DNA of 64,000 nucleotides from Flavobacterium turcicum (GCF_011365745.1 NZ_JAAOBY010000001.1:186001-250000); one strand, 5' to 3'. Positions 9,061-18,633 are shown, counted from the stretch's first letter. Numbers and translations: made by a program. The notes: generated from the sequence alone by a model not told the origin.

Positions 9061-9528
9061 TCAGGGGTATTTATTGATATTATTTCTTGTAAAATTATAA
9101 ATAGTCCTCAACTTAGAATTATGATTAATAATTTCTGTTTTATGAATCAAAATAGAATCTTTTAAATAGAATTTTTCATTATTAAATATTACATAGCCTT
9201 GATTAGGTTGACAATCTTTATTTGATTTTAGAATCTTATAATTATTATTATTTTTTGAAGGTTCTAGTTTAAAATTTTCATAAAAATAACATAGATTATT
9301 TTGAAAACTATTTAAAATCAAAGTGTCATTAACAACTACCCAATTACCCTTAGAAATAGAAGAAGAAATAGAACTAAATCGTTCAAATTCAAAAGTATTA
9401 TTGTCATTGATTTTTAATTTACTGTTCAAGGAAAACCACTGATTTTCAAAGTCATTTGATCTACAACAACTAGAAATGAAGACAATTATCATCAAAAGAT
9501 AAAAAAAAGATATAATACTATTTTTCAT
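9061..9528 (-). CDS. small lipoprotein, unknown function
   Basis: 155 residues beginning with a hydrophobic helix and the lipobox-like ISSCC (Cys21/Cys22), so it is probably a lipoprotein. The rest is Asn/Lys/Ser-rich with predicted beta strands, and contains FENQWFSLNSKLKINDNNTF and GNWVVVNDTLIL. That pattern resembles the small calycin-like or copper-resistance-NlpE-like lipoproteins common in Bacteroidetes, but I cannot assign a family. It is more AT- and Asn-rich than its neighbours and lies between the tRNA-Cys array and a terminator, so recent acquisition is possible. Confidence 0.6.
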   Translation of the reverse strand: MKNSIISFFYLLMIIVFISSCCRSNDFENQWFSLNSKLKINDNNTFEFERFSSISSSISKGNWVVVNDTLILNSFQNNLCYFYENFKLEPSKNNNNYKILKSNKDCQPNQGYVIFNNEKFYLKDSILIHKTEIINHNSKLRTIYNFTRNNINKYP

Positions 9529-9555
9529 TTTTTTTTAATATTAAACTAAGTTGTA

Positions 9556-9582
9556 CAAAAAAACCGCTATGACAAGCGGCTT
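9556..9582 (-). terminator. intrinsic terminator of the rnr-DUF2807-LysE operon
   Basis: On the minus strand GCCGCT pairs with AGCGGT around TGTCAT and is followed by seven T. It lies just past the stop codon of the LysE-family gene. Confidence 0.85.
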
Positions 9583-9593
9583 AATTATTTATT

Positions 9594-10277
9594 TTATTCT
9601 TGTTTTTCTATTTTTTCAAATGCTTTTTTTACCATTTCTTTTTCTTCAGGAAACCAACCTTGAGTGATTAAAACGATCCCAAAAACCATCATCACTACAC
9701 TTATTCCTTTTTTTATTTTAAGAATATTTACGGGAGTCAGTTTTGTTTTTAATTGTTTAGCCAACAGTATTTTAAAACAATCTATAATTAAATAAGTTAA
9801 GATCACCGATACGAAAAAAGTCAACATTCTTGGTGTTTGCATCTCTAATTTCGGGCCAATAGATATAATAATTGCCAACCAAAAACCCAACACACCAATG
9901 TTGATAATGTTAAGTAGAAAACCTTTCATAAAAAGACTGAAATAATTCTTCTTTACAATTTCTCTGTCAATAGAATCAGTGTTTATTTTTTCGACTTTTT
10001 TAAGTTGAAGAAAAGAAATCACACCGTAAGCTAACATGATAACTCCTCCAAAAATAAACAGAGCAGGCTGATCTTTCAAACTTTGAATCAATCTGTAACT
10101 GCCTAAATACGCAATTGCAATAAAAACGATATCACCTAAAACAACTCCTAAATCAAAAACCAAAGCTGCACGAAATCCCTTTATAATACTCGTTTCTAGT
10201 AAAATAAAAAAAACGGGACCAATCATAAAACTTAGAAAAATTCCCCACGGAATTCCAGACAGTATATCGTTTATCAT
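9594..10277 (-). CDS. LysE-family amino acid exporter-like membrane protein
   Basis: 227 residues with about six hydrophobic helices. The N-terminal segment GIPWGIFLSFMIGPVFFILL, with its conserved G-GP motif, followed by a G/D-rich second helix, is the signature of the LysE/RhtB superfamily, whose members export amino acids or related small molecules by proton exchange. The substrate cannot be read from sequence. It is the last gene of a probable operon (rnr, DUF2807, lysE) with 39 nt before it and a terminator after it. Confidence 0.87.
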   Translation of the reverse strand: MINDILSGIPWGIFLSFMIGPVFFILLETSIIKGFRAALVFDLGVVLGDIVFIAIAYLGSYRLIQSLKDQPALFIFGGVIMLAYGVISFLQLKKVEKINTDSIDREIVKKNYFSLFMKGFLLNIINIGVLGFWLAIIISIGPKLEMQTPRMLTFFVSVILTYLIIDCFKILLAKQLKTKLTPVNILKIKKGISVVMMVFGIVLITQGWFPEEKEMVKKAFEKIEKQE

Positions 10278-10316
10278 TAAAAATCTATTTATTATCCTAA
10301 AAGGAAAGGCAAAGTA

Positions 10317-10985
10317 CTACTTTTTTTCCAAAATAGTACCACCAATAAATACTTCCTTATTGATTTGTTTGGGTGAGCCGTAAATAAAAATTGATCCACC
10401 AGCACGTACTTTTGCGTTTACAAGCACACTTGCTTGAATTTCTGATTGTCCTCCTGCAGATACATTAATGCTGGTTTGTGATGTATTTAAATCTCTTGCT
10501 TCAAGAATACCTCCTGAGGTGATTTTTACGTCTTGTGTGCTCGCTTTTCCGCTTAGGTGAACAATTCCTCCAGAATTTGATTTTACCGTCGCATTTGCAA
10601 CATCTATGTCTAAAGTAATTTTTGAACCTGAATTGGCACTTACAGCCAAACTCGTTTGTTTAAAATCATGCTCACTTTGTACAGTACTACCTTCACTTGC
10701 TGAAACAGCTTGAATTTCTTTAAAATACAATTTTACAGTAATATCCTCTCCAGCTAATAGTTTGGTTAGCGGCATTCTGATTTTTAATTCGCCATTTTTA
10801 TTTACTATTTCTAACTCATCTGCACGAGCTCCTGTGGCTTCGATTTTATTCTCTTTACTGGGAATTAATAGTACATTAATTTTGTCAAAAACCTTAACTT
10901 CGTCAAAATCACCTAAATTTCTTGTTACTTGTGCTTGGCTCCATTGTGTAACAACAAGGCATACCAATAGTGCTATTTTTTTCAT
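10317..10985 (-). CDS. DUF2807 (head GIN domain) secreted protein
   Basis: 222 residues with a signal peptide (residues 1-18, ending WSQA). The NLGDFDEVKVFDKINVLLIP opening and the repeated Ser/Gly/Ala-rich beta rungs (ASEGSTV, SANSGSKITL, SNSGGIVHLSG, SAGGQSEIQAS) are typical of the DUF2807 'putative auto-transporter adhesin, head GIN' family, a right-handed beta-helix-like fold. It is predicted to be extracytoplasmic. Function is unknown. It follows rnr by 18 nt, so the two are probably co-transcribed. Confidence 0.85.
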   Translation of the reverse strand: MKKIALLVCLVVTQWSQAQVTRNLGDFDEVKVFDKINVLLIPSKENKIEATGARADELEIVNKNGELKIRMPLTKLLAGEDITVKLYFKEIQAVSASEGSTVQSEHDFKQTSLAVSANSGSKITLDIDVANATVKSNSGGIVHLSGKASTQDVKITSGGILEARDLNTSQTSINVSAGGQSEIQASVLVNAKVRAGGSIFIYGSPKQINKEVFIGGTILEKK

Positions 10986-11003
10986 ACTTTTTTGGATTAA
11001 TTG

Positions 11004-13184
11004 TTATTCATTTCTTCTTAAAAAATTAAAATCCAATTGTTTTTTAACTAAATCGGCATTTTTAACTTTAACGAAAATTTCATCTCCTAATTGCAATAAT
11101 CTACCGGAAGTAGCTCCTGTTAGTGCATATTGTTTTTCATCGAAAGTGTAATAATCATCACGTATATCGCGAATACGTACCATTCCTTCGCACTTATTTT
11201 CGATAATTTCAACATAAATTCCCCATTCTGTCACACCCGAAATTACACCCAAAAACTCCTGATCCTGATGATCTTGCATGTATTTTACTTGCATGTATTT
11301 GATAGAATCACGCTCTGCATTGGTTGCCAAACCTTCCATAGTTGAAGAATGTAAACATTTGGTTTCATACGTTTCCTCATCAACAGATTTTCCTCCATCA
11401 AGGTAAAACTGTAACAAACGGTGTACCATAACGTCAGGATAACGACGAATTGGCGATGTAAAATGTGAATAATATTCAAAAGCAAGTCCGTAATGACCAA
11501 TATTATCTGTAGAATATTTGGCTTTACTCATACTTCTAATAGCCAATGTATCAATTAAATTTTGCTCTTTTTTACCATTAACATCCGCCATTAATTGATT
11601 CAAAGACTTAGAAATATCGCCTTTGTTTCTGAAATCAATTTTGTAACCAAACTTAGCAATTACGGTTTGCATGGCTATTAATTTGTCTTCATTAGGCTCA
11701 TCGTGAATTCTGTAAATGAAGGTTTTCTTTTGTTTACCAATGTATTCGGCTACTTTTTTATTTGCCAAAAGCATGAACTCTTCAATCAAATGATTGGCAT
11801 CTCTAGATACTTTAAAGTAAACACCTTGTGGTTCACCCGCATCGTCTAAGTTGAATTTTACTTCGACTTTGTCAAAAGATATCGCACCATCAGCCATTCT
11901 CTTTTTTCTAAAAATCTTAGCTATTTCATCCATTTTAAGCGTTGCTGCAACAATTTCTGCAGGAACTCGATAAGCTGCTCCAGTGATCGAAATCTCAACC
12001 GGAATAACATCTTGTTTGGTTTCTATGATGTGTTGCGCTTCTTCGTAAGCAAAACGTTGATCAGAATAAATTACCGTTCGACCAAACCACTGGTTAACAA
12101 CTTGCGCTTTTTCAGTAATTTCAAATATAGCCGAAAAAGTATATTTCTCTTCATGCGGACGTAAGGAACACGCAAAGTTTGACAACACCTCAGGTAACAT
12201 AGGTACTACTCTATCCACTAAATAAACCGATGTAGCACGTTGATAAGCTTCATCATCAAGGATTGTTCCTTCTTCCAAATAATACGATACATCGGCAATG
12301 TGAATTCCAATTTCGTAATTTCCGTTTTCTAATTCTTTGAAAGACAACGCATCATCAAAATCTTTAGCATCTTTTGGATCAATGGTAAAGGTCAATGTAT
12401 CACGCATATCACGACGATTTGCAATTTCTTCTGCCGTAATCGAAGTATCTATTTTTTGTGCATAAGTTTCCACTTCAATAGGAAACTCTGATGGCAAACC
12501 GTATTCAGCCAAAATAGCATGAATCTCAGTATCGTGTTCACCTGGTTTACCTAAAACTTTAACAACGGTACCAAACGGACTATCAGCACGTTTTGGCCAA
12601 TCTTCAATATGCACCAAAACTACATCACCTTGCTCCGCCTCGCCTATTTTATCCTTTGGAATAAAAATATCAGTATACATTTTTGGATTGGCTGTAGACA
12701 CAAAAGCAAAATTAGGTTGAATATCAATTACACCTACAAAATCTGTTTTGTGTCGTTCTATAACTTCAATTACTTCACCTTCAGGACGTTTTCCTTTTCT
12801 GCGGTTGTACACATATACTTTTACGATATCTTTATCTAAAGCATGATTCAAGTTTGCAGTAGGAATAAAAACATCATCCTCAAGATCTGGACAAACAAAA
12901 AAGGCTGTTTTACGACCCGTCATATCAATTTTACCTTCGTAATAATCTTGACTGGCAGCTTTTACCAAATACTTACCTGGTTCCGACTCAATAATTTTGT
13001 TTTGTGAGGCTAATATTTTTAAATCTTTAATGATTTGATTTCTACTAGCGGTATCATCTAACTCTAACTTAGCTCCTATTTGTTTATAATTGAATGCTTT
13101 ATTGGCACTTTGCGATAATATTTTTAAAATTTTATCTGAGAAATCTTTCTCTTTCTTTATCGGCTTTCTTAATCTTTTACTCAT
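11004..13184 (-). CDS. rnr: ribonuclease R
   Basis: 726-residue 3'-5' exoribonuclease of the RNase II/RNB family, acting on structured RNA. Domains in order: N-terminal winged helix (about 15-75), cold-shock-like OB domains (about 80-240), RNB catalytic domain with the metal-binding Asp cluster DPKDAKDFDDA (around residues 266-276), and a C-terminal S1 domain (about 640-720). The length is near the RNase R family average. It is the first gene of a three-gene minus-strand operon. Its start at 13184 is the ATG of the MSKRLRKPIKK N-terminus, with basic residues typical of the family. Confidence 0.95.
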   Translation of the reverse strand: MSKRLRKPIKKEKDFSDKILKILSQSANKAFNYKQIGAKLELDDTASRNQIIKDLKILASQNKIIESEPGKYLVKAASQDYYEGKIDMTGRKTAFFVCPDLEDDVFIPTANLNHALDKDIVKVYVYNRRKGKRPEGEVIEVIERHKTDFVGVIDIQPNFAFVSTANPKMYTDIFIPKDKIGEAEQGDVVLVHIEDWPKRADSPFGTVVKVLGKPGEHDTEIHAILAEYGLPSEFPIEVETYAQKIDTSITAEEIANRRDMRDTLTFTIDPKDAKDFDDALSFKELENGNYEIGIHIADVSYYLEEGTILDDEAYQRATSVYLVDRVVPMLPEVLSNFACSLRPHEEKYTFSAIFEITEKAQVVNQWFGRTVIYSDQRFAYEEAQHIIETKQDVIPVEISITGAAYRVPAEIVAATLKMDEIAKIFRKKRMADGAISFDKVEVKFNLDDAGEPQGVYFKVSRDANHLIEEFMLLANKKVAEYIGKQKKTFIYRIHDEPNEDKLIAMQTVIAKFGYKIDFRNKGDISKSLNQLMADVNGKKEQNLIDTLAIRSMSKAKYSTDNIGHYGLAFEYYSHFTSPIRRYPDVMVHRLLQFYLDGGKSVDEETYETKCLHSSTMEGLATNAERDSIKYMQVKYMQDHQDQEFLGVISGVTEWGIYVEIIENKCEGMVRIRDIRDDYYTFDEKQYALTGATSGRLLQLGDEIFVKVKNADLVKKQLDFNFLRRNE

Positions 13185-13303
13185 AAATCTGTTCTTAAAA
13201 GTCTAAAATTACGAAATACTAAACTGTATTCGACCAAAGCAACCTAGTTTTAAAGAAAATATAACTATAAAGGAATAATTGTATCTTTATAAAAACAACA
13301 CTA

Positions 13304-13537
13304 ATGGACACATTTAAAACGATTGCCATATTCAATTACGCTCACGAAATTGTAGTTATAAAACATTTGCTCGAGCAAGAATCGATTGCACATTTGTTCG
13401 AAAACGAAAATCTTGTTTCAGTCGATCCGTTTGGCAGTTTTGCCTACGGAGGAATCAAACTCAAAATTCATCAAAACGATTTTGAAAAAGTACAAGCTCT
13501 TTTGGATCACCTGAACAACAATTTAAAAATCGTTTGA
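13304..13537 (+). CDS. DUF2007-type small protein
   Basis: 77 residues. The pattern of a short beta strand, a helix starting AHEIVVIKHLLEQESI, an EN..V/D turn and a final GGIKLKIHQNDFEKVQALL segment matches the DUF2007 'putative prokaryotic signal transducing protein' family. These small ferredoxin-like-fold proteins have no defined biochemical role. It is divergent from rnr and separated from rpiB by a long AT-rich gap. A near-consensus TATCTTTA lies about 20 nt upstream of the ATG. Confidence 0.8.
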   Translation: MDTFKTIAIFNYAHEIVVIKHLLEQESIAHLFENENLVSVDPFGSFAYGGIKLKIHQNDFEKVQALLDHLNNNLKIV

Positions 13538-14236
13538 GATCAATTTTAAAAATTTTTGAATTTTCTTTTTTGAAAGTTGTGAACATATATTTAAATAAAC
13601 AAAAAGAAAATTTAAATTTTAAAACCTTCTTGGTTGTTATTATAGTGTGTTAATAGTGGCAATAAATTTTTTAAAAATAGTATTGTATTTCAGTTTTAAG
13701 ATGTTATTTGTAGTTATCAACATACTTGTAAAATAGTAAATAGTTGATTTTAAAAGTCTTTTCAATTTTAATTAACAACGGTTGATAATTGTAAACAATT
13801 AAAAATTGTAAATAAGTATTTTTAAAAATTCAGTTGATAAAGTGGTTTTGAGTATTGATAACTTTTCTAAAAATTCATCAAACTAAATTAGGAATTAATA
13901 AGTCAATTTTTGATTAGTTATTTTTTCGATTCAACCAAAAAATACTTCTTATTTTCTATCCCAAGTTATGAACATTTTATGTTAACTTAAAGTTAACTGA
14001 ATATCAAGTAGTTGCGTTTTGGTATTAACAATGCAAAATTTTAACATTTAAATCATACATTTTATACTGATTTACAAGTATTTATACACTTATTAAAATT
14101 GTTAATAACTGCTAAATATTTCATTATTAAGTCTTTAAATAAGACTATAAAAATAGCCCGAAAATTGTGTTTATAACAATCAATTTGTGGCAACAAACTT
14201 AGTGGTATTTACTCCTCAATAGTTGAATAGTTTATA
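13538..14236. other. long AT-rich intergenic region with DnaA-box-like motifs
   Basis: About 700 nt without a credible gene, strongly AT-rich. Words resembling the DnaA box TTATNCACA occur on both strands: TTATCAACA (13714-13722), TTATGAACA (13966-13974), TTATACACT (14082-14090), and the reverse-strand GTTGATAA words at 13791-13798 and 13833-13840. A GTTAACTTAAAGTTAAC palindrome lies at 13981-13997. Genes to the left are mostly on the minus strand and those to the right mostly on the plus strand. This makes it a candidate replication-origin-like or regulatory region, but the motifs are also favoured by base composition. Confidence 0.35.
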
Positions 14237-14244
14237 TAAATTTG
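14237..14244 (+). promoter_or_regulatory. -7 promoter element of rpiB
   Basis: TAAATTTG fits TAnnTTTG, 25 nt upstream of the rpiB ATG. Confidence 0.5.
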
Positions 14245-14269
14245 CAACACACAACTTAAAACATACAAA

Positions 14270-14701
14270 ATGAAAATTTCAATAGGAAACGATCACGCCG
14301 GACCAGATTACAAAAAGGCAATTGTTGAAATGCTTATCGCAAAAGGACATCAAATAACTAATTATGGAACTGATTCAGTTGATAGCGTTGATTATCCTGA
14401 TTTTGGGCATCCAGTGGCCACTGATGTAACAGAAGGTAAAGCTGATTTAGGAATTGTAATTTGCGGAAGCGGAAACGGAATTGCAATGACGGTTAATAAA
14501 CATGCTCAAGTTCGTGCTGCTTTGTGTTGGACTAAAGAAATTGCAGTTTTAGCACGACAACATAATAATGCCAATATTATTAGTATTCCTGCTCGTTTCA
14601 CTTCAATTCCACAAGTATTAGAAATGGTTGAAGCTTTTATTACTACTGATTTTGAAGGTGGTAGACACCAAAATCGTGTCAATAAAATAGCCTGTCAATA
14701 A
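14270..14701 (+). CDS. rpiB: ribose 5-phosphate isomerase B
   Basis: 143 residues, the normal RpiB length. It interconverts ribose 5-phosphate and ribulose 5-phosphate in the pentose phosphate pathway. The phosphate-binding start reads MKISIGNDHAG, and the catalytic Cys lies in CGSGNG (C65). The CW-T-E segment and a C-terminal ARF...GGRHQNRV also fit the LacAB/RpiB family. Allose-6-phosphate or galactose-6-phosphate isomerase activity is less likely, as no such sugar operon is nearby. It is transcribed alone from the preceding AT-rich region. Confidence 0.94.
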   Translation: MKISIGNDHAGPDYKKAIVEMLIAKGHQITNYGTDSVDSVDYPDFGHPVATDVTEGKADLGIVICGSGNGIAMTVNKHAQVRAALCWTKEIAVLARQHNNANIISIPARFTSIPQVLEMVEAFITTDFEGGRHQNRVNKIACQ

Positions 14702-14735
14702 AATTTGGGCTGCTTCGCAGCTTTATAATTACATC

Positions 14736-14764
14736 AAGCTCGGTTTTTCACTGGGCTTTTTTTA
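14736..14764 (+). terminator. probable intrinsic terminator of rpiB
   Basis: AAGCTC pairs imperfectly with GGGCTT, followed by seven T. A second GCTGC/GCAGC hairpin lies just upstream (about 14709-14721). Confidence 0.6.
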
Positions 14765-14774
14765 TTTTCATTGA

Positions 14775-15065
14775 CTAAATTAATGTTTTATCACTTAAAA
14801 TTCCAAAGTTAAAACATATATAGAGCAGTGCAATTTGTAAACAAGCAAGTAACCCAAACTTCCATAAATAGCTTTTTTTGGCTGTTTTATGTCTAAAAAG
14901 TAACATTGCAATTCCTGAACCAATTGTGCCGCCTAGAAATACAAAACTTAAAAGAGTTCGTTCTGAGATTCGTCTTTTTTGATTTTTAGCTAAAAATTTA
15001 TCGTAACCTATACTCACAAAAGCGATTAGGTTTATCACAAAAAAGAAACAGAATAAAACAGTCAT
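14775..15065 (-). CDS. DUF1294-family small membrane protein
   Basis: 96 residues with about three hydrophobic helices. The order of N-terminal helix, conserved YDKFLAKNQKRRISE loop, helix, then GGTIGSGIAMLLFRHKTAKKSY is the signature of the DUF1294 family of small inner-membrane proteins. In other bacteria this domain also appears fused to a cold-shock domain; here it stands alone. Function is unknown. It is convergent with rpiB and divergent from tex. Confidence 0.88.
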   Translation of the reverse strand: MTVLFCFFFVINLIAFVSIGYDKFLAKNQKRRISERTLLSFVFLGGTIGSGIAMLLFRHKTAKKSYLWKFGLLACLQIALLYICFNFGILSDKTLI

Positions 15066-15118
15066 TTGATTTAAAATGAAGTCAAAGATATTATTTTAGC
15101 CTTTAGAAAATAGAGACA

Positions 15119-17242
15119 ATGACAAATATAGATTTCATTAAAAAACAGGTTGCTACAGCCGCCATAAACATTCTAAAAACAGTTGAACTTTTACAAGAAG
15201 ATTGCACGATTCCCTTTATTTCTCGTTATCGAAAAGATACCACCGGAAATCTTGATGAAGTACAAATTGAACAAATTGCCAAACTTCAAAAAGAATACGA
15301 AGCAATTGCAAAACGCAAAGAAGCAATCGTAAAATCAATTGAAGAGCAAAACGGATTAACCCCTGAATTAGATAAAAAAATACAACAAAGTTTTGATTTA
15401 CAGGAATTAGAAGATTTGTATTTGCCATTTAAAAAGAAGAAAAAAACAAAAGCTGATGTGGCACGCGAAAATGGTTTAGAACCTTTAGCGAAAATCATCA
15501 TGGCTCAAAACAAAGATGATGTTGATTTCCTAGCAACGAAATATTTGAATGATGCTGTAACTAATGAAGATGCCGCTTTGCAAGGTGCAAGGGATATTAT
15601 TGCGGAGTGGATCAACGAAAATATTTTTGTTCGTAAACAATTGCGACGCCTTTACGAGCGCAAAGCAACTATCACGACTAAAGTAGTAAAAACCAAAAAA
15701 AACGAAGAGGGCGCTCAAAAATTCAACCAATATTTTGATTGGTCAGAACCCTTGACAAAAGCACCTTCGCATAGATTGTTAGCAATGCTTCGTGCCGAAA
15801 ATGAAGGTTTTATCAAGTTTAAAGTAGAAGTAGATCTTGATGAAGCCTATGATATTATTGACGAATTGGTTTTAAAAGGAGACAGTCCAGCCACGCCACA
15901 CGTGCAATTAGCCATTGAAGACAGCTATAAGCGATTGCTAAATCCTGCTATTTCAAACGAAGCTTTGCAAGAAGCGAAAGCCAAGGCTGATGCCAATTCT
16001 ATTCAAGTTTTTGCTACTAATTTAGGGCAATTATTGCTTGCGCCACCGTTGGGCGAGAAACGAATTTTAGCTATTGACCCAGGATTTCGTTCAGGTTGCA
16101 AAGTAGTTTGCTTAGACGAAAAAGGCGATTTAATTTACAATGAAACCATTTATCCTCATGCGCCACAAAACGAAACCGCTATGGCCATGAAAAAGATAAA
16201 ATCAATGGTAAACGCCTATAACATCGACGCAATTTCAATAGGAAACGGAACAGCATCGCGCGAAACCGAATTCTTCATCAAAAAAATTGCTTTTGATAGA
16301 GCGGTTCAGGTTTTCATTGTTTCAGAGGCGGGTGCTTCGGTATATTCGGCATCAAAAATTGCTCGTGAAGAATTCCCAAATTTTGATGTCACGGTTCGTG
16401 GTTCGGTTTCTATAGGTCGCCGATTGAGTGATCCTTTGGCCGAGTTGGTAAAAATTGACCCAAAAGCCATTGGCGTAGGCCAATACCAGCACGATGTAGA
16501 TCAAAGTAAATTGAAGGAAGAACTTGATACCACTGTGGTGCGTTGCGTGAATTCGGTAGGAGTAAACATCAACACGGCGAGTAAACATTTGTTGAGCTAT
16601 GTGAGTGGAATAGGAGAGAAGCTAGCCGAAAATATTGTGAATTACCGTTCAGAAAATGGTCCTTTTGAGGATCGAAAACAACTTAAAAAAGTACCTCGCT
16701 TGGGCGAAAAAGCTTTTCAGCAAGGAGCAGCTTTTATTCGAATTAAAGACGGAAAAAATCCATTGGATAACTCGGCAGTTCACCCTGAAGCGTATTCAAT
16801 TGTGGAAAAAATGGCCAAAGATTTGAAGTTGAAAGTAACTGATTTAATTGGAAACAAAGAGAAAACAGCCTTAATCAAACCAGAAAATTATGTTACGGCT
16901 GAAATAGGTTTATTGACTTTAAAAGACATTATTAAGGAATTAGAAAAACCTGGTTTAGACCCCAGAAAATCTGCAAAAGTTTTTGAATTTGATCCGAATG
17001 TAAAAACTATTAAAGACGTAAAAACAGGAATGATTTTGAACGGAATTGTCAATAACATTACCAATTTTGGTTGTTTTGTAGACTTGGGTATTAAAGAAAG
17101 TGGTTTGGTACACATTTCTCAACTAAAAGCAGGCTTTGTAAGCGATGTAAACGAAGTGGTCAAACTCCACCAACATGTTACCGTAAAAGTCACGGAAGTC
17201 GATGAAGACAGAAAGCGAATTCAGTTGACGATGGTTTTGTAA
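15119..17242 (+). CDS. tex: Tex-family RNA-binding transcription accessory protein
   Basis: 707 residues with the full Tex architecture: N-terminal helical Tex domain with the DxTGxLDE-type segment near residues 35-50, a YqgF/RNase H-like domain starting at ILAIDPG (about residue 318), helix-hairpin-helix motifs around VSGIGEKLAENIV (about 495), and a C-terminal S1 RNA-binding domain (about 637-707). Tex binds nucleic acid and affects transcription and RNA handling. It is a single-gene unit followed by a shared terminator. Colour-neutral Flavobacteria codon use, nothing odd seen. Confidence 0.95.
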   Translation: MTNIDFIKKQVATAAINILKTVELLQEDCTIPFISRYRKDTTGNLDEVQIEQIAKLQKEYEAIAKRKEAIVKSIEEQNGLTPELDKKIQQSFDLQELEDLYLPFKKKKKTKADVARENGLEPLAKIIMAQNKDDVDFLATKYLNDAVTNEDAALQGARDIIAEWINENIFVRKQLRRLYERKATITTKVVKTKKNEEGAQKFNQYFDWSEPLTKAPSHRLLAMLRAENEGFIKFKVEVDLDEAYDIIDELVLKGDSPATPHVQLAIEDSYKRLLNPAISNEALQEAKAKADANSIQVFATNLGQLLLAPPLGEKRILAIDPGFRSGCKVVCLDEKGDLIYNETIYPHAPQNETAMAMKKIKSMVNAYNIDAISIGNGTASRETEFFIKKIAFDRAVQVFIVSEAGASVYSASKIAREEFPNFDVTVRGSVSIGRRLSDPLAELVKIDPKAIGVGQYQHDVDQSKLKEELDTTVVRCVNSVGVNINTASKHLLSYVSGIGEKLAENIVNYRSENGPFEDRKQLKKVPRLGEKAFQQGAAFIRIKDGKNPLDNSAVHPEAYSIVEKMAKDLKLKVTDLIGNKEKTALIKPENYVTAEIGLLTLKDIIKELEKPGLDPRKSAKVFEFDPNVKTIKDVKTGMILNGIVNNITNFGCFVDLGIKESGLVHISQLKAGFVSDVNEVVKLHQHVTVKVTEVDEDRKRIQLTMVL

Positions 17243-17249
17243 AATAGAA

Positions 17250-17290
17250 AAATCCCAAAATTCAATACTTTTCATTGAATTTTGGGATTT
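17250..17290. terminator. strong bidirectional terminator
   Basis: A perfect 17-bp stem (arms 17250-17266 and 17274-17290) with a 7-nt loop, between the convergent tex and hydrolase genes. Confidence 0.85.
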
Positions 17291-17313
17291 ATAAATTTGT
17301 TTGCAAACGGTTT

Positions 17314-18633
17314 TTATTTTCTAGCACTTATCCAAGAGCTAATTTTATCAAGCACTTTTGGTGAAATGGTTTGCTCAATTTCGGCATATTCGCTCATAGC
17401 ACCTGTTGTACATTCCTGAAAAAGATGATTCATGCCTTGAAATTCGTAGGTTTCGAAATTTTTGTTTTTAGCTTTTGTCAATGATTTTTTTATGGCTTCC
17501 AAATTTTCTTTTGCAGGTACTTGAAAGTCTAAACTTCCGTTGATAGCCAAAACTGGAATCTTTATTTTAGAAACATATTCGTCTGGATTAAAAGCGATAA
17601 AGTATCTGAACCAAGCATTTGTTACTTGTTTTTTAACATCGTCTGGCAATTTTTCTGAGGATGAATTAATAAACTTATCAAAGTCGGAATCAAAAGTGGT
17701 TCCTTTGTAATTTTTTATAAAATCATAGATCATTCGGTTGATTTGACTGCTTTTTTGAAGCTCTTCTTCACTCATACCCGCTAGTTTTCCCGCCAAATAA
17801 TTTTGCAGTACTAAAAGTTCATTTATAGGTTGACCTGGTCCAGCCATCAAAACCAAAAATTTAACGTCTTTGCTTGTACTAGCCACAATGGGAGCAATCA
17901 TACCACCTTCGCTATGACCAATTAAACCAATGTTTTCAAAACCTTTTGCTTTTAAAAATAGTACTGCTGCATTGATATCAGTAGCGTAATTGAAAGAGGT
18001 TTCATCATTACTCCCTTTTGATGAGCCACCAATTCCGCGATCGTCTAGTCGGAGAGTTGCAATACCTTTTTTAGCAAAATCATCAGCGATTACTGCAAAG
18101 GGTTTGTGGCCAAAAAGCGCTGAATCGCGATTTTGTTTTCCTGAACCAGTAATCATAATCAAAATTGGCTCTTTTTTATTGAAATTGTTCGGTTCAGATA
18201 GTGTCCCGGCCAAAGTATTCTTATCTGTGGAATTGATAAAAGTTACTTCCTCTATTTTGTATGAAAAAGGTGCTTTTGGAGTTTGTGATCTGTTCAATTT
18301 AGAAAGTATTAATGGTAATTCCATTCCACCTTGTTTAAAAGTGCCGTTAATGCTTTCATTTGTTACTTTTCCGGAGTAGGAGATTCCCAATGCAGGAAGC
18401 TCAAGCGTTAATTGATCAGCAGAATAGCTGGTTGTACTAACCGGAATATTTGTGGCCCCTTGTTTTGGACTGTCAAGAGTTGAAATGAGTTTTTCACCTT
18501 CTTTTTTAATGTGAAAAATTAGTGGCAATTTCATTCCTGGAACGTCTAGTTCACCTTGCCAAGAACCAGTTATTTCTTGTGCAAAAAGGAGTTGAATACT
18601 TAAAAGCAATACGGTTACAAGAGTTGTTTTCAT
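17314..18633 (-). CDS. secreted alpha/beta hydrolase (S33-like)
   Basis: 439 residues. There is a signal peptide (residues 1-18, ending LLFA) and a beta-rich N-terminal domain of about 110 residues that begins ITGSWQGELDVPGMKLPLIF. The rest is an alpha/beta hydrolase domain. The oxyanion region is MITGSGKQNRD and the nucleophile elbow GHSEGG holds the Ser. The acid is in NGSLDFQVPA and the His in GMNHLFQ. This layout is common in Bacteroidetes exported esterases/peptidases of unknown substrate. It is probably periplasmic. It is single-gene and convergent with tex. Confidence 0.88.
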   Translation of the reverse strand: MKTTLVTVLLLSIQLLFAQEITGSWQGELDVPGMKLPLIFHIKKEGEKLISTLDSPKQGATNIPVSTTSYSADQLTLELPALGISYSGKVTNESINGTFKQGGMELPLILSKLNRSQTPKAPFSYKIEEVTFINSTDKNTLAGTLSEPNNFNKKEPILIMITGSGKQNRDSALFGHKPFAVIADDFAKKGIATLRLDDRGIGGSSKGSNDETSFNYATDINAAVLFLKAKGFENIGLIGHSEGGMIAPIVASTSKDVKFLVLMAGPGQPINELLVLQNYLAGKLAGMSEEELQKSSQINRMIYDFIKNYKGTTFDSDFDKFINSSSEKLPDDVKKQVTNAWFRYFIAFNPDEYVSKIKIPVLAINGSLDFQVPAKENLEAIKKSLTKAKNKNFETYEFQGMNHLFQECTTGAMSEYAEIEQTISPKVLDKISSWISARK

